From: Ideonella alba
GTDB taxonomy: Bacteria > Pseudomonadota > Gammaproteobacteria > Burkholderiales > Burkholderiaceae_C
DNA length: 64,000 bases
Direction of reading: 5' to 3'
NCBI RefSeq assembly: GCF_018069875.1
Contig: NZ_JAGQDF010000011.1
Span: 62,001 to 126,000, forward strand
The notes beneath the pieces are model-generated. The model ran no database searches. It saw only the letters and a program-made list of their open reading frames with translations, and had not been told where the DNA came from. Positions 1-9,666 of the stretch are shown here, piece after piece. Numbering within the stretch: position 1 is the first letter of the stretch; each line of letters starts with the position of its first letter. The translations under genes were made by a program, and so were the position numbers.

Positions 1-459
1 GGCATGGACGACTTCATCGCCAAGCCGGTCGAACCTGAGGCGCTGGGCGCCTTGCTGCGCCGCTGGCTGCCCGCGCCGCCGCCGCCCGCGGCGGCCCCGA
101 GCGCCTGGCGCGGGCCGGCCATCCAGGGGCTGGACCTGGACCTGGCGCTGCGCCGGCTGGCCGGTCAGGGCGCGTTGCTGATGCGTTTGCTCGAGGTCTA
201 CGCCGACCACCACGCCGACGACGGCACGCGCCTGCTGAGTGCCTGGCGCGAGGGCCGGCTGGATCTGCTGGGCCAGGACCTGCACAGCCTGCGCGGCGCC
301 CTGGGCAACCTGGGTGGTGAAGGCCTGATCGAACAGATCAGTCGCCTGGAAGCTGAGCTGGCGCGCGGCGTGCCGCCGCCCGAGGCCGAGATGCGCGCGC
401 TGGCCACCGCGCTGGACGCGCTGGTGGGCCATATCCGCGACGCGCTGGCGCAGCGCTGA
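1..459 (+). CDS. Hybrid sensor kinase/response regulator, C-terminal fragment (REC end plus Hpt)
   Basis: The gene enters from the left edge in frame 1, so only the last 152 codons are visible. The first residues (GMDDFIAKPV) are the usual end of a receiver domain, with its conserved lysine. A proline/alanine linker (about residues 24-40) follows. A helical Hpt domain then carries LHSLRGALGNLG, with the predicted phospho-accepting His at residue 94 counted from the ATG at position 4. This suggests a multi-step phosphorelay kinase of the ArcB/BarA class. The sensor and kinase domains lie outside the window, so the stimulus cannot be told. It converges on the small gene at 485-721. Confidence 0.8.
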   Translation, partial: GMDDFIAKPVEPEALGALLRRWLPAPPPPAAAPSAWRGPAIQGLDLDLALRRLAGQGALLMRLLEVYADHHADDGTRLLSAWREGRLDLLGQDLHSLRGALGNLGGEGLIEQISRLEAELARGVPPPEAEMRALATALDALVGHIRDALAQR

Positions 460-484
460 GCAGCGCGTCGCGCCAGGGCCTGGT

Positions 485-721
485 TCAGGCCCGCCCTGAG
501 CGGCGGCTGCGGGGCTGCAGCTTGTCCAGCTCGGCCAGCTGCTGGCGCAGCAGCAGCAGCAGGGTGCGGGCGTGCTCGACCGGCAGGCTCAGCACCGTGG
601 ACGGTGATTCATCGTCGCGCAGCTTGCGCGTCTGCACCAGCGCATCCACGCTGACCTCGATCAGGCCGTGGTCGTGGCGCATGGCCTTCAGGCGCTGGAT
701 CTCGATGTCATAAGGTTTCAC
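485..721 (-). CDS. Small conserved-looking hypothetical protein
   Basis: A 78-residue frame lies 42 bp downstream of nirJ on the same strand. I do not recognise a family. The N-terminal half (MKPYDIEIQRLKAMR, then GLIEVSVDALVQ) looks like mixed strand and helix. Residues 48-66 (PVEHARTLLLLLRQQLAEL) form a leucine-rich amphipathic helix, and the basic tail is RSRRSGR. There is no signal peptide, transmembrane segment or cysteine. The frame is supported by its position and by codon use like its neighbours, not by homology. It could be the last gene of the nir operon or an independent small gene. Confidence 0.5.
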   Translation of the reverse strand: MKPYDIEIQRLKAMRHDHGLIEVSVDALVQTRKLRDDESPSTVLSLPVEHARTLLLLLRQQLAELDKLQPRSRRSGRA

Positions 722-763
722 AGGGGCAGACTCCGGGCGGCGAGACCCGCATTGTCGGCTGCT

Positions 764-2095
764 TCAGCCGGCCACGACAGGGACCTTGAGAGTGCGCTGC
801 GAACGGAAGGCGCTCAGGGGCACGCGCGGCCGGTCCTCGGCGAGACCGATCTCGGCGTCGTCCAGGTAGCAGCCCGGGTCCTCGGCCCAGGGGTCGCCGG
901 TCAGCTGCTGGGCGCGCACGCGGGTGTTGCCGCCGCAGATCGCCAGGTACTGGCAGGCAGCGCAGCGGCCGCCCACCGGGCGGGGCTGCTGCTTCAGGCC
1001 GGCCATCAGCGCGTCGCGGGTGTCGGGCCAGATGGCGCTGAAGGGGCGCTGGCGCACGTTGCCCAGCGCGTGGTGCCACCACATGGTGTCGGGGTGGACC
1101 TCGCCCAGGTTGTCGATGTTGGCCACGTGCAGCCCCGAGGCATTGCCACCCCAGGCCTGCAGGCGCTGGCGCAGCGCCTCGCCAAAGCGGGCATGCAGGT
1201 CCGGGTGGCGGCGCTGCAGCCACAGCAGCAGCCAGGGGCCGTCGGCGTCGTTGTTGCCGGTCACGTACTCCTCGTCCAGGCCGCGCTGCGCGGCGTCCCA
1301 GGCGCGGTCGAACAGGGTGTCGAGCGCGGCGCGGGTGGCGGCGAACTGGGCGTCCTTGGCGCGGTGGATGTTGCCGCGGCCGGCGTAGTTCAGGTGCGAG
1401 AAGTAGAACTTCGGCGCGCCCTCGGCGCGCATCAGGTCCAGCAGCGGCTCGAAGTCGGGCGCGTTGCTGGCGGTCATGGTGTAGCGCAGGCCCACCTTCA
1501 CGCCGCGCGCCAGCAGCAGGCGCACCGCGTGCAGGCTGCGGTCGAACGCGCCGGCCAGGCGCCGGAAGCGGTCGTGGGTGGCGCGCAGGCCGTCCAGGCT
1601 GATGCCCACGTAGTCGAAACCGGTGGCGGTGATGCGATCGGCCAGCGCCTCGTCGATCAGCGTGCCGTTGGTCGACAGGCCGGTGTAGAAACCCATGGCC
1701 AGCGCGCGCTCGGCGATGGGGAAGAGATCGGGCCGCAGCAGCGGCTCGCCGCCGCTGAGGATCAGCACCGGAACGCCGAAGACCTTCAGGTCGTCCATCA
1801 CGGTGAAGACCTCGCCGGTGTCCAGCTCACCCGCGTAGTCGTGGTCGGCCGACAGCGCGTAGCAGTGCTGGCAGGTCAGGTTGCAGCGGCGGATCAGGTT
1901 CCAGATGACCACGGGGCCTGAGATGGCGCCCCCGGCCGCGTGGCGGCCGCCCCCCAAGGGGGCAGGCGCCGGGCTTGGGGCGGCCCGGCGCTCCGGCGCC
2001 GTGGCCCCCTCGGCCCCGCGTCGACGGGGCAAGGGGTATTGGCTGCTGCGCTCGGCCTCGGCCAGCTCGCGCAGGTAGTGCGATACACGGAACAT
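764..2095 (-). CDS. nirJ: Heme d1 biosynthesis radical SAM protein NirJ
   Basis: NirJ is the radical SAM enzyme of heme d1 synthesis. It acts on didecarboxysiroheme, replacing propionate side chains on the way to the d1 oxo groups. The protein has 443 residues. The radical SAM motif CNLTCQHC is at residues 71-78, followed by LSGGEPLLRPDLF. The C-terminal auxiliary Fe-S region has CAACQYLAICGGNTR. The start follows the nirH stop by 2 nt, indicating translational coupling. Residues about 19-57 (rich in Pro, Arg, Ala and Gly) are not part of the family fold and correspond to a hairpin-rich DNA repeat, listed separately. Without it the protein would be close to the usual NirJ length of about 390-400. 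Confidence 0.95.
   Translation of the reverse strand: MFRVSHYLRELAEAERSSQYPLPRRRGAEGATAPERRAAPSPAPAPLGGGRHAAGGAISGPVVIWNLIRRCNLTCQHCYALSADHDYAGELDTGEVFTVMDDLKVFGVPVLILSGGEPLLRPDLFPIAERALAMGFYTGLSTNGTLIDEALADRITATGFDYVGISLDGLRATHDRFRRLAGAFDRSLHAVRLLLARGVKVGLRYTMTASNAPDFEPLLDLMRAEGAPKFYFSHLNYAGRGNIHRAKDAQFAATRAALDTLFDRAWDAAQRGLDEEYVTGNNDADGPWLLLWLQRRHPDLHARFGEALRQRLQAWGGNASGLHVANIDNLGEVHPDTMWWHHALGNVRQRPFSAIWPDTRDALMAGLKQQPRPVGGRCAACQYLAICGGNTRVRAQQLTGDPWAEDPGCYLDDAEIGLAEDRPRVPLSAFRSQRTLKVPVVAG
1925..2041. repeat. GC-rich multi-hairpin repeat inserted in frame within nirJ
   Basis: About 117 bp (39 codons) inside the 5' end of nirJ consists of consecutive perfect or near-perfect hairpins. GGCCGC/GCGGCC stands at 1934-1948, GCCCCC/GGGGGC at 1949-1963, a GCCGGG/CCCGGC pair follows, and GCCCCG/CGGGGC is near 2013-2030. 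The CCCCC-AAGGGGG unit resembles intergenic repeats common in Burkholderiales; a similar hairpin is at 39930-39943. The insert keeps the nirJ frame open. It lies between the N-terminal helix and the SAM core (SGPVVIWNLIRRC), where NirJ proteins normally have only a short linker. Confidence 0.75.
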
Positions 2096-2097
2096 GC

Positions 2098-2577
2098 TCA
2101 GTCCTTCAGTCTCAGCCCGGTCTTCTTCAGGATGGCCGTGCTGTAGAGGATGTCGTGGGCGCGGCAGGCGGGGCCCAGCAGCGCGGCGATCTGCGCGGCC
2201 TGGCGTTCCACCTCGCGGCGCTGGCGGCCATGCAGCATCGCGAACAGGTTGTAGGGCCAGACGCTGCCCTGGCGCTGGCGGCGGTAGCAGTGGCTGACAC
2301 CGGGCAGCGCCGCCACGCGCGCGCCCAGCGCATCGACCTGGGCATCGTCCACATCCCAGACGCTCATGCCGTTGGCGGTGAAGCCCAGGCGGTAGTGGTT
2401 GGGCACGGCGCCAATGCGGCGCACCAGGCCGTTGTCGAGCATCTCGGCCAGGCGCTGGCGCACGGTCTCGCCGGGCACGCCCAGCATCGCGCCCAGGGCC
2501 TCGTAGGGGCGGTTGACCAGGGGCAGGCCGCCCTGGGTGGCGGCGATCAGCTCGCGGTCGAACTCAGTGAGTGCCAT
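2098..2577 (-). CDS. nirH: Siroheme decarboxylase subunit NirH (Lrp/AsnC-like)
   Basis: This is one subunit of the complex that decarboxylates siroheme to 12,18-didecarboxysiroheme for heme d1. The protein has 159 residues with an N-terminal winged-helix/AsnC-like part (LIAATQGGLPLVNRPYEALG). The ferredoxin-like part contains CYRRQRQGSVWPYNLFAMLHGR, the pattern of the second (B-type) member of such decarboxylase pairs. Its start overlaps the nirG stop by 14 bp. The letter H comes from gene order (D-L-G-H-J) as in pseudomonads, since these paralogues are hard to tell apart by sequence alone. Confidence 0.88.
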   Translation of the reverse strand: MALTEFDRELIAATQGGLPLVNRPYEALGAMLGVPGETVRQRLAEMLDNGLVRRIGAVPNHYRLGFTANGMSVWDVDDAQVDALGARVAALPGVSHCYRRQRQGSVWPYNLFAMLHGRQRREVERQAAQIAALLGPACRAHDILYSTAILKKTGLRLKD

Positions 2578-3034
2578 CGGCGGGCTCCATCAGCGGCAGG
2601 CGCAATTCCACTGCGTACTCGCGCTCCTTCGGAAAGGCCAGCACCGGCAGGCCGGTGGCCGCCTCGAGCTGACCAATCACCGCGGACACCTGCGCCGCGT
2701 CCTCGGTGGCGATGACGAACCACATGTTCAGCGCATGCGCTCGGCGGTAGTTGTGGGCCACCTCGGGCAGTGCGTTGACCTGCGCCGCCACCGCGTCGAA
2801 GCGCTCCTCGGGCACGGCCATCGCAGCCAGCACGAAGCGACCCCCGGCGCGCTCGATCTGGAACAGCGGACCGAAGCGGGTGAGCTCGCCGTGCGACAGC
2901 AGGTGGCGCAGCCGCTCGATCACCAGGTCCTCGCTCCAGCCCAGTGCGCGGCCCACCTCCAGGAACGGGCGGTCGCTGAGCGGGAAGCCACCGTGCAGGT
3001 GGCTGATCAGCCGCAGGTCATCCGGCGAGTGCAT
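2564..3034 (-). CDS. nirG: Siroheme decarboxylase subunit NirG (Lrp/AsnC-like)
   Basis: This 156-residue protein is an A-type partner of the siroheme decarboxylase family. It has LISHLHGGFPLSDRPFLEVG in the winged-helix part and HNYRRAHALNMWFV in the ferredoxin-like part, the conserved region around the functional histidine. I chose the ATG at 3034. The frame extends further upstream, but that extension only reads the nirDL gene out of frame. The start overlaps the end of nirDL by 17 bp and the 3' end overlaps nirH by 14 bp, so the subunits should be co-translated. Confidence 0.88.
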   Translation of the reverse strand: MHSPDDLRLISHLHGGFPLSDRPFLEVGRALGWSEDLVIERLRHLLSHGELTRFGPLFQIERAGGRFVLAAMAVPEERFDAVAAQVNALPEVAHNYRRAHALNMWFVIATEDAAQVSAVIGQLEAATGLPVLAFPKEREYAVELRLPLMEPADGTH

Positions 3035-4013
3035 GGCGGGTCTCCTCGTCAGGGAGGTCACGGAAGCGGCGGGCGCCGGTCTGCTTGTAGCGCCGCCAGG
3101 AGAACAGCACCTGCTGCGGCAGGCCCTGCAGGCCGGCAGCGGCGCAGGCCTGGGCGAGCACGGCGCGCACGCTGTCGCGGTCACGCCCGTGGACCATGCC
3201 GTAGAGGTTGTAGGGCCAGCCCTCGGCACGCTCGCGCCGGTAGCACAGCGTCACACCGGCGTGGGCGGCCAGGCGCGGGCCCAGCGCGTCCACCAGGGTG
3301 TCCGGCACATCGAACACGGCCATCGCGTTGTGCGTGAAGCCGAACTCATGGTGCCGTACGATCAGGCCGAAGCGGCGCAGCGTGCCCTGGTCCAGCCAGC
3401 GTGCCAGCGTCTGCAGCACGCGCGAGGGTGTCCAACCCAGGGCCTGGGACCAGGCGTCCACCGGGCGCTCGACAAGCGGCAGGCCGTCCTCCACCAGCGC
3501 GGCCAGTGGGCGGTCGGCATCGGCCACCGCGGGAGGACGGCGGCGCGGCTCGTCGGGCGCGGTGCCTGCGGTGCGCTGCCGCAGGTCAAAGCCCAGATCG
3601 ATCCGGTAGGGGCGGCGCAAGGGCAGACGAAGCGCCGGCAGGGCGGTGGCCGCCTCCAGTGTCTGCAGGCTGCGCTCTACCGCCTCAGCGTCCAGCCCGG
3701 TCATCACGAACCACAGATTGTGCCGGTGCTCGCGCGCATAGTTGTGGTTGACGCCGGCGTGGGCCGAGACGATGGCGGCCACCGCGTCCAGCCGTGCCTC
3801 GGGCACCGCCATCGCGGCCAGCAGCGCGGCGCCGCCGGCGCTGGCGGCGAACACGCCGCCGACGCGGCTGAGCTGGCCCGCACGCTGGGCGGCGCGCAAT
3901 TCGTCCAGCAGCCGCGGTACGGTCGTGCCATGCACGGCGGCCAGGGTGTCCCAGGGACGCTCGGTCAGCGGCAGACCGCGCTGCCAGGTGTTGAGCAGGT
4001 TGAGCCGGTCCAT
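3018..4013 (-). CDS. nirDL: Fused siroheme decarboxylase NirD-NirL
   Basis: This 331-residue protein carries two complete Lrp/AsnC-like decarboxylase modules. The first (about residues 1-150) has the A-type signature HNYAREHRHNLWFV. The second (about 170-331) has the B-type signature CYRRERAEGWPYNLYGMVHGR. They are joined by a linker rich in Arg, Pro and Ala. In Pseudomonas these are the separate genes nirD and nirL; fused forms are known in other denitrifiers. The start at 4013 follows the nirF stop by 4 nt. An in-frame ATG further upstream lies inside nirF and was rejected. With nirG and nirH this gives two A/B pairs. Confidence 0.9.
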   Translation of the reverse strand: MDRLNLLNTWQRGLPLTERPWDTLAAVHGTTVPRLLDELRAAQRAGQLSRVGGVFAASAGGAALLAAMAVPEARLDAVAAIVSAHAGVNHNYAREHRHNLWFVMTGLDAEAVERSLQTLEAATALPALRLPLRRPYRIDLGFDLRQRTAGTAPDEPRRRPPAVADADRPLAALVEDGLPLVERPVDAWSQALGWTPSRVLQTLARWLDQGTLRRFGLIVRHHEFGFTHNAMAVFDVPDTLVDALGPRLAAHAGVTLCYRRERAEGWPYNLYGMVHGRDRDSVRAVLAQACAAAGLQGLPQQVLFSWRRYKQTGARRFRDLPDEETRHALAG

Positions 4014-4017
4014 GGCG

Positions 4018-5196
4018 TCAGAACCCCATGCGCGCGGCGCGCGAGGTGAAGAAGATGCCGCTGGGCGCATCCACGGTCAGCTGCGCCAGGGTGCGCAGGC
4101 TGGCGGTGTCGATGACGCTGACGCGGTGGGCGTCGCGGCTGCTGATCCACACGGCCTCGCCGCGCGGCGTGAACTCCAGGTGCAGCACCGCCTTGCCGGG
4201 CTCCAGCGTGGCCACCACGCGCTGCGCGGGTGTGTCGATCACCTGCACGCGGTCATAGTCGGGCACGGCGAAGTTGACCCACACCTGGCGACCATCGGGC
4301 CGGGCCATCACGAACACCGGCTGTCCGGCCACCGGGATGCGGCCCACCTCCTGCCAGGTGGCGGTGTCGACCACCAGCACCTCGTGGCGGCCGATGGCCG
4401 GCAGGTAGGCGTGGCGGCCGGCCACCGCCCAGCCGCGCAGGTGCGGCATCTTGTAGACCGGCAGCGGCTGCTGGCCGCGGCCGTAGCCCCCCAGGATGCG
4501 CTGCACGCGGGGGGGGTCGGCCCAAAGGTCGACCATGGCCAGGCCGTCCTCGCCGAACAGGCCGGCGATGTAGTGGCGGCCATCCGGGGTGACCAGGGCA
4601 TCGTAGGGCTGGCGGCCGATGCCCGGGAGCCGGGTGGTCACCGGGTGCGCGGGGTCGCTGCAATCGGTGATCCAGATCGCGTCGGCATCGAACAGGCTGT
4701 AGGCGAAGTGCTGGCCGGGCAGGTCGACCAGGCCCACCACGCGCGAGCGCTGGCCGGGCGCGAATTCGGCGGGCACATCGGCCACCAGGGCCAGCGTGCG
4801 GGCGTCGAAGACCTTGATGCCCCCCGGCGTGTAGTTCTGCGCCGCCACCAGCGTGCCGTCGGCGCTGATCGCGCCGCCGATCGAGTTGCCGGCCTGCATC
4901 ACGCGCTGCACGATGCGCTGGGTCAGCAGGTCGACCATCGTCAGCCCGCCGTCGCGGCCGAAGACATAGGCCAGGCGGCCATCGCGCGAGAACACCACCG
5001 AGGCGTGCGACAGGTCGCCCAGGCCGGCCACCTCGCCGATGACGCGGCGCTCGCTGGTGTCGACGATGGACAGCGCGCCACGCGCGCGCTGCACGACCAC
5101 GCCCAGGTCGCCGCTGCCGCGCAGGGTGGGGGTGGCGCAGGCGGCCAGCAGCGGCAGCAGGCCGGCGGCCAGCAGGGTGTCACGGCGGCGCATCAT
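4018..5196 (-). CDS. nirF: Heme d1 biosynthesis protein NirF, lipoprotein
   Basis: NirF is a periplasmic beta-propeller protein, related to the d1 domain of NirS, needed for a late step of heme d1 synthesis. The 392-residue protein has an N-terminal signal with a lipobox (LLAAC, Cys at residue 20), so it is probably membrane-anchored on the periplasmic side. Repeated propeller strands follow (for example SIVDTSERRVIG and VFSRDGRLAYVFGRDGG). The start ATG at 5196 overlaps the nirC stop in an ATGA arrangement; a second ATG follows immediately at 5193. Confidence 0.93.
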   Translation of the reverse strand: MMRRRDTLLAAGLLPLLAACATPTLRGSGDLGVVVQRARGALSIVDTSERRVIGEVAGLGDLSHASVVFSRDGRLAYVFGRDGGLTMVDLLTQRIVQRVMQAGNSIGGAISADGTLVAAQNYTPGGIKVFDARTLALVADVPAEFAPGQRSRVVGLVDLPGQHFAYSLFDADAIWITDCSDPAHPVTTRLPGIGRQPYDALVTPDGRHYIAGLFGEDGLAMVDLWADPPRVQRILGGYGRGQQPLPVYKMPHLRGWAVAGRHAYLPAIGRHEVLVVDTATWQEVGRIPVAGQPVFVMARPDGRQVWVNFAVPDYDRVQVIDTPAQRVVATLEPGKAVLHLEFTPRGEAVWISSRDAHRVSVIDTASLRTLAQLTVDAPSGIFFTSRAARMGF

Positions 5197-5522
5197 CGCG
5201 GGGCCTTTGCTTCTTCAGGAAAACCAGCCGTCAGGCGCTCGGCGATCCAGCGCGCCTCGGGCTCGCTGAGCATCGCCCGCCAGGGCGGCATCGGGGTGCC
5301 GGGACGCCCGTGGACGATCGTCGCGACCATGGATTCGAGCGGCTGGCCGGCCAGTGCCGCGGGCGTGAGCGCCGGGCCCAGACCACCGGTCAGCCGCATG
5401 CCGTGGCAGGAGCCGCAGTCCTGCCGCACCATGCGCACCAGCTGCTGCTGGCGCTCAGGCGCGGGCTCGGCGGCGGCCGCCAGGGGCAGCAGCGCCAGCA
5501 GCAGAACGGCGGCGCGGGCCAT
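5193..5522 (-). CDS. nirC: Cytochrome c55X, NirC
   Basis: A small periplasmic monoheme cytochrome c (109 residues) of the nir cluster, proposed to serve electron transfer to NirS or heme d1 maturation. The signal peptide is about residues 1-18 (LLLALLPLAAAA). The heme site CGSCH is at residues 36-40, and a candidate distal methionine is in GTPMPPW. The gene starts 2 nt after the nirM stop and its own stop overlaps the nirF start, so it sits tightly inside the operon. Confidence 0.9.
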   Translation of the reverse strand: MARAAVLLLALLPLAAAAEPAPERQQQLVRMVRQDCGSCHGMRLTGGLGPALTPAALAGQPLESMVATIVHGRPGTPMPPWRAMLSEPEARWIAERLTAGFPEEAKAPR

Positions 5523-5524
5523 GC

Positions 5525-5830
5525 TCAGGTCTTCAGGATCTGCTCGACAGCGGCCTTCAGGTCGGCGTCGTTGATCTTGTCGGGCGGGTTGGGCGCCATC
5601 GGGATCGGGCCGAAGCTGCCGGAGCCGCCCTGGCGGACCTTGTCCATCAGCCTGGCCACCACGTCCTGGCCCTTGTACCTGGCGGCGATGTCCTTGAAGG
5701 ACGGTCCCACCAGCTTCTTGTCCTTGGCATGGCAGGCCAGGCAGCCGGCCTTGTTCATCGCCTCATCGGCCTGGGCCAGGGCGCCGGCGGCGGCCAGCGC
5801 CAATGCGGTGGCGATCAGCAGTGTCTTCAT
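5525..5830 (-). CDS. nirM: Cytochrome c551, NirM
   Basis: Periplasmic class I cytochrome c of 101 residues that donates electrons to cytochrome cd1 nitrite reductase. The signal peptide is about residues 1-19. The heme motif CLACH is at residues 30-34, and the distal Met lies in IPMAPNP, as in cytochrome c551. A strong AAGGAG ribosome-binding site precedes the ATG. The gene lies 51 bp downstream of nirS and immediately upstream of nirC, the usual nirSMC order. Confidence 0.92.
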   Translation of the reverse strand: MKTLLIATALALAAAGALAQADEAMNKAGCLACHAKDKKLVGPSFKDIAARYKGQDVVARLMDKVRQGGSGSFGPIPMAPNPPDKINDADLKAAVEQILKT

Positions 5831-5881
5831 GGGCCTCTCCTTCGCGGAGGGCGGGCAGGGCCGGACCCCGCCCGCCCAGGG

Positions 5882-7751
<1,870 letters not shown>

Positions 7752-7786
7752 GGACGGCACCGAGCCTGGCTCGCGAAGATGCCGCC

Positions 7787-8578
7787 ATGCCCAGAGACCT
7801 TGACCATCCACCGCGCCGCTTCGGCACGGTCACGCTGCTCGGCGCCGGTCCGGGCGATCCTGAACTGCTGACGGTGAAGGCCGTCAAGGCATTGCGGCGC
7901 GCCCGCCTGGTGCTGCACGACCACCTGGTCGGCGACGAGGTGCTGGCCCTGCTGCCGCCGGGCTGCGAGAAGCACTATGTGGGCAAGGAGTCGGCACGCC
8001 ACGCGCTGCCGCAACGCGAGATCACCGCGCTGCTGGTGCGCCTGGCACACCAGGGCCATGACGTGCTGCGCCTGAAGGGCGGCGACGGCTACATCTTCGG
8101 CCGCGGTGGTGAGGAGGCCGAGGCGCTGGCCATCGCCGGCGTGCCCTTCACGGTGATCCCGGGCCTGACCGCAGCACAGGGCGCCGCGGCGGCGGCGGGC
8201 ATTCCGCTGACCCACCGCGACCACGGCCGCGCGCTGGTGCTGGCCACCGGCCATGGCCGCGAGGGCCACCCGCTGGACCTGGACTGGTCGCTGCTGGCGC
8301 GGCCGCAGCAAACCAGCGTGATCTACATGGGCGTGGCCCACCTGCCGGCGATCTGCGCCGGCCTGGTGGCCCATGGCTTGCCGGCCCACACGCCGGCTGC
8401 GCTGGTCGAGCGCGCGACGCTGCCCGGTCAGCGCTGCGTGGACGGCACCCTGGCCACGCTGCCCGCGCTGGCCGCCGAGGCCGGCATCCAGCCCCCGGCG
8501 CTGATCTTCGTGGGTGAGGTGGTGCGCTTGCGCTCGGTGCTGGCGTCGGCGCAGCGCGTGGCGCCCGCAGTCCGCTGA
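7787..8578 (+). CDS. nirE: Uroporphyrinogen-III C-methyltransferase (NirE/CobA type)
   Basis: This SAM-dependent enzyme methylates uroporphyrinogen III at C2 and C7 to precorrin-2, the first committed step from the tetrapyrrole pathway to siroheme and heme d1. The 263-residue protein has the SAM-binding loop GAGPGDPELLTVKA near the N-terminus and RLKGGDGYIFGRGGEE, both diagnostic of the SUMT family. It contains only the methyltransferase domain, with no CysG oxidase/chelatase part. Its divergent position next to nirS, sharing the FNR-like site, supports NirE rather than a general cobA. The ATG lies only 36 bp from that palindrome, so any leader would be very short. Confidence 0.9.
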   Translation: MPRDLDHPPRRFGTVTLLGAGPGDPELLTVKAVKALRRARLVLHDHLVGDEVLALLPPGCEKHYVGKESARHALPQREITALLVRLAHQGHDVLRLKGGDGYIFGRGGEEAEALAIAGVPFTVIPGLTAAQGAAAAAGIPLTHRDHGRALVLATGHGREGHPLDLDWSLLARPQQTSVIYMGVAHLPAICAGLVAHGLPAHTPAALVERATLPGQRCVDGTLATLPALAAEAGIQPPALIFVGEVVRLRSVLASAQRVAPAVR

Positions 8579-8596
8579 CTAGGGCCTTGGGGGAGA

Positions 8597-9217
8597 ATGC
8601 AAGGAAATCCTCGCCCGCGCTCCTCGGCAATGCCCGCCACCGATCCCCATGCCCACCTCGCTGGCAGCCAGGCGCGCACGCTGGCCTATGCGTTCGACCT
8701 GTGTGCCAGTGCGCTGGGGCTGTTTCCGGCGAGCTATGTGGCCTACCTGAACGAGTCGCCGCACACGCCCGGCGTGACCGAGTTCGCGGTGCTGTTCCTG
8801 GCCTATCACGCCTATTTCCTGGGGCTGCGTGAAGGCGTGACACCCGGCAAGCGCGTCATGAACCTGGCCGTGCTGAGCCGCCATGGCCAGGCGCTGGGGC
8901 CGGTGCAGGGCCTGTGGCGGGCGGTGCTGCTGAGCCTGCCCTGGCTGCTGATCGCGGCCGGCGACCACCCGGCCCTGCAGCAAGGGATGTCGCTGACGAT
9001 CTGGGCAGGGTTGCCCACGGCCGGCACCGCGTGGTTGCTGCTGGACCTGGTGCTGATCGACAGCCTAAGAGACCGCCGCTCGCTGACCGATCGGCTGGCG
9101 GCGACGCTGGTGGTGCGATTGCCGCCGCCCGAACCGCACCGGGCGCCAGCGATTCCGATGTACAGCGCGCGTGACGCCGAGTTCGGTGACCCGCCCAGGC
9201 GGCCGCCCGAGCGATGA
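8597..9217 (+). CDS. RDD-family membrane protein
   Basis: This 206-residue integral membrane protein of the RDD family has unknown function. The family marks are an Arg/Asp-bearing first segment (RTLAYAFDLCASALG), the loop GVTPGKRVMNLAVLSRHG and the closing LTDRLAATLVV. Four hydrophobic segments are likely. The ATG at 8597 has a GGGGGAG stretch too close in front of it to be an ideal ribosome site, so the in-frame ATG at 8630 is an alternative start. The 3' end overlaps the next membrane gene by 4 bp, suggesting co-translation. Confidence 0.75.
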   Translation: MQGNPRPRSSAMPATDPHAHLAGSQARTLAYAFDLCASALGLFPASYVAYLNESPHTPGVTEFAVLFLAYHAYFLGLREGVTPGKRVMNLAVLSRHGQALGPVQGLWRAVLLSLPWLLIAAGDHPALQQGMSLTIWAGLPTAGTAWLLLDLVLIDSLRDRRSLTDRLAATLVVRLPPPEPHRAPAIPMYSARDAEFGDPPRRPPER

Positions 9218-9666
9218 GCGGGCATCCCGCACGCGCGGTCGTCGCGGTGCTGTGGCAGCTGTGTCGGCTGCTGGCGTTGGCCGTGCTGGCCTTCGCAGTC
9301 TGGGGCTGGACCTCTGGGCAATGGGCCGGTCGCCTGTTTCCGCTGGTATGGCCGCGACCGTACCTGGAGATGGTCAGCGCCACCGCCGTCGGCTCGCTGG
9401 CGGCGGCGGTGGTCACCGTGCCCTGGCTGATCCGCTGGTGGCCGCAGCGCTGGGGGTGGGCGGCCCTGGCGGCGGCGTCGCCGATGCTGCTGCTGCGGGG
9501 CAGCGACCTGCTGTCCTACGCGGGTTCGGGCGAGACGCGCATCCTGGTGATGTCGGTCGTCGAAGCGCTGCTGCATGCGCTGGCCCTCGTGGGTGGGGCG
9601 GCGTGGTGGCGCCGCCGGCATGGCACCATGCCACCGCTTCCAACGTCCCTCCGCCATGACCCCTGA
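9214..9666 (+). CDS. Hypothetical membrane protein
   Basis: A 150-residue protein with four probable transmembrane segments (near residues 12-32, 52-74, 80-95 and 110-128) and little else. I recognise no family. It starts with an ATGA overlap at the end of the RDD gene, and its end overlaps the nitroreductase start by 11 bp. This chaining of starts and stops is the main support for it being expressed. Confidence 0.65.
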   Translation: MSGHPARAVVAVLWQLCRLLALAVLAFAVWGWTSGQWAGRLFPLVWPRPYLEMVSATAVGSLAAAVVTVPWLIRWWPQRWGWAALAAASPMLLLRGSDLLSYAGSGETRILVMSVVEALLHALALVGGAAWWRRRHGTMPPLPTSLRHDP

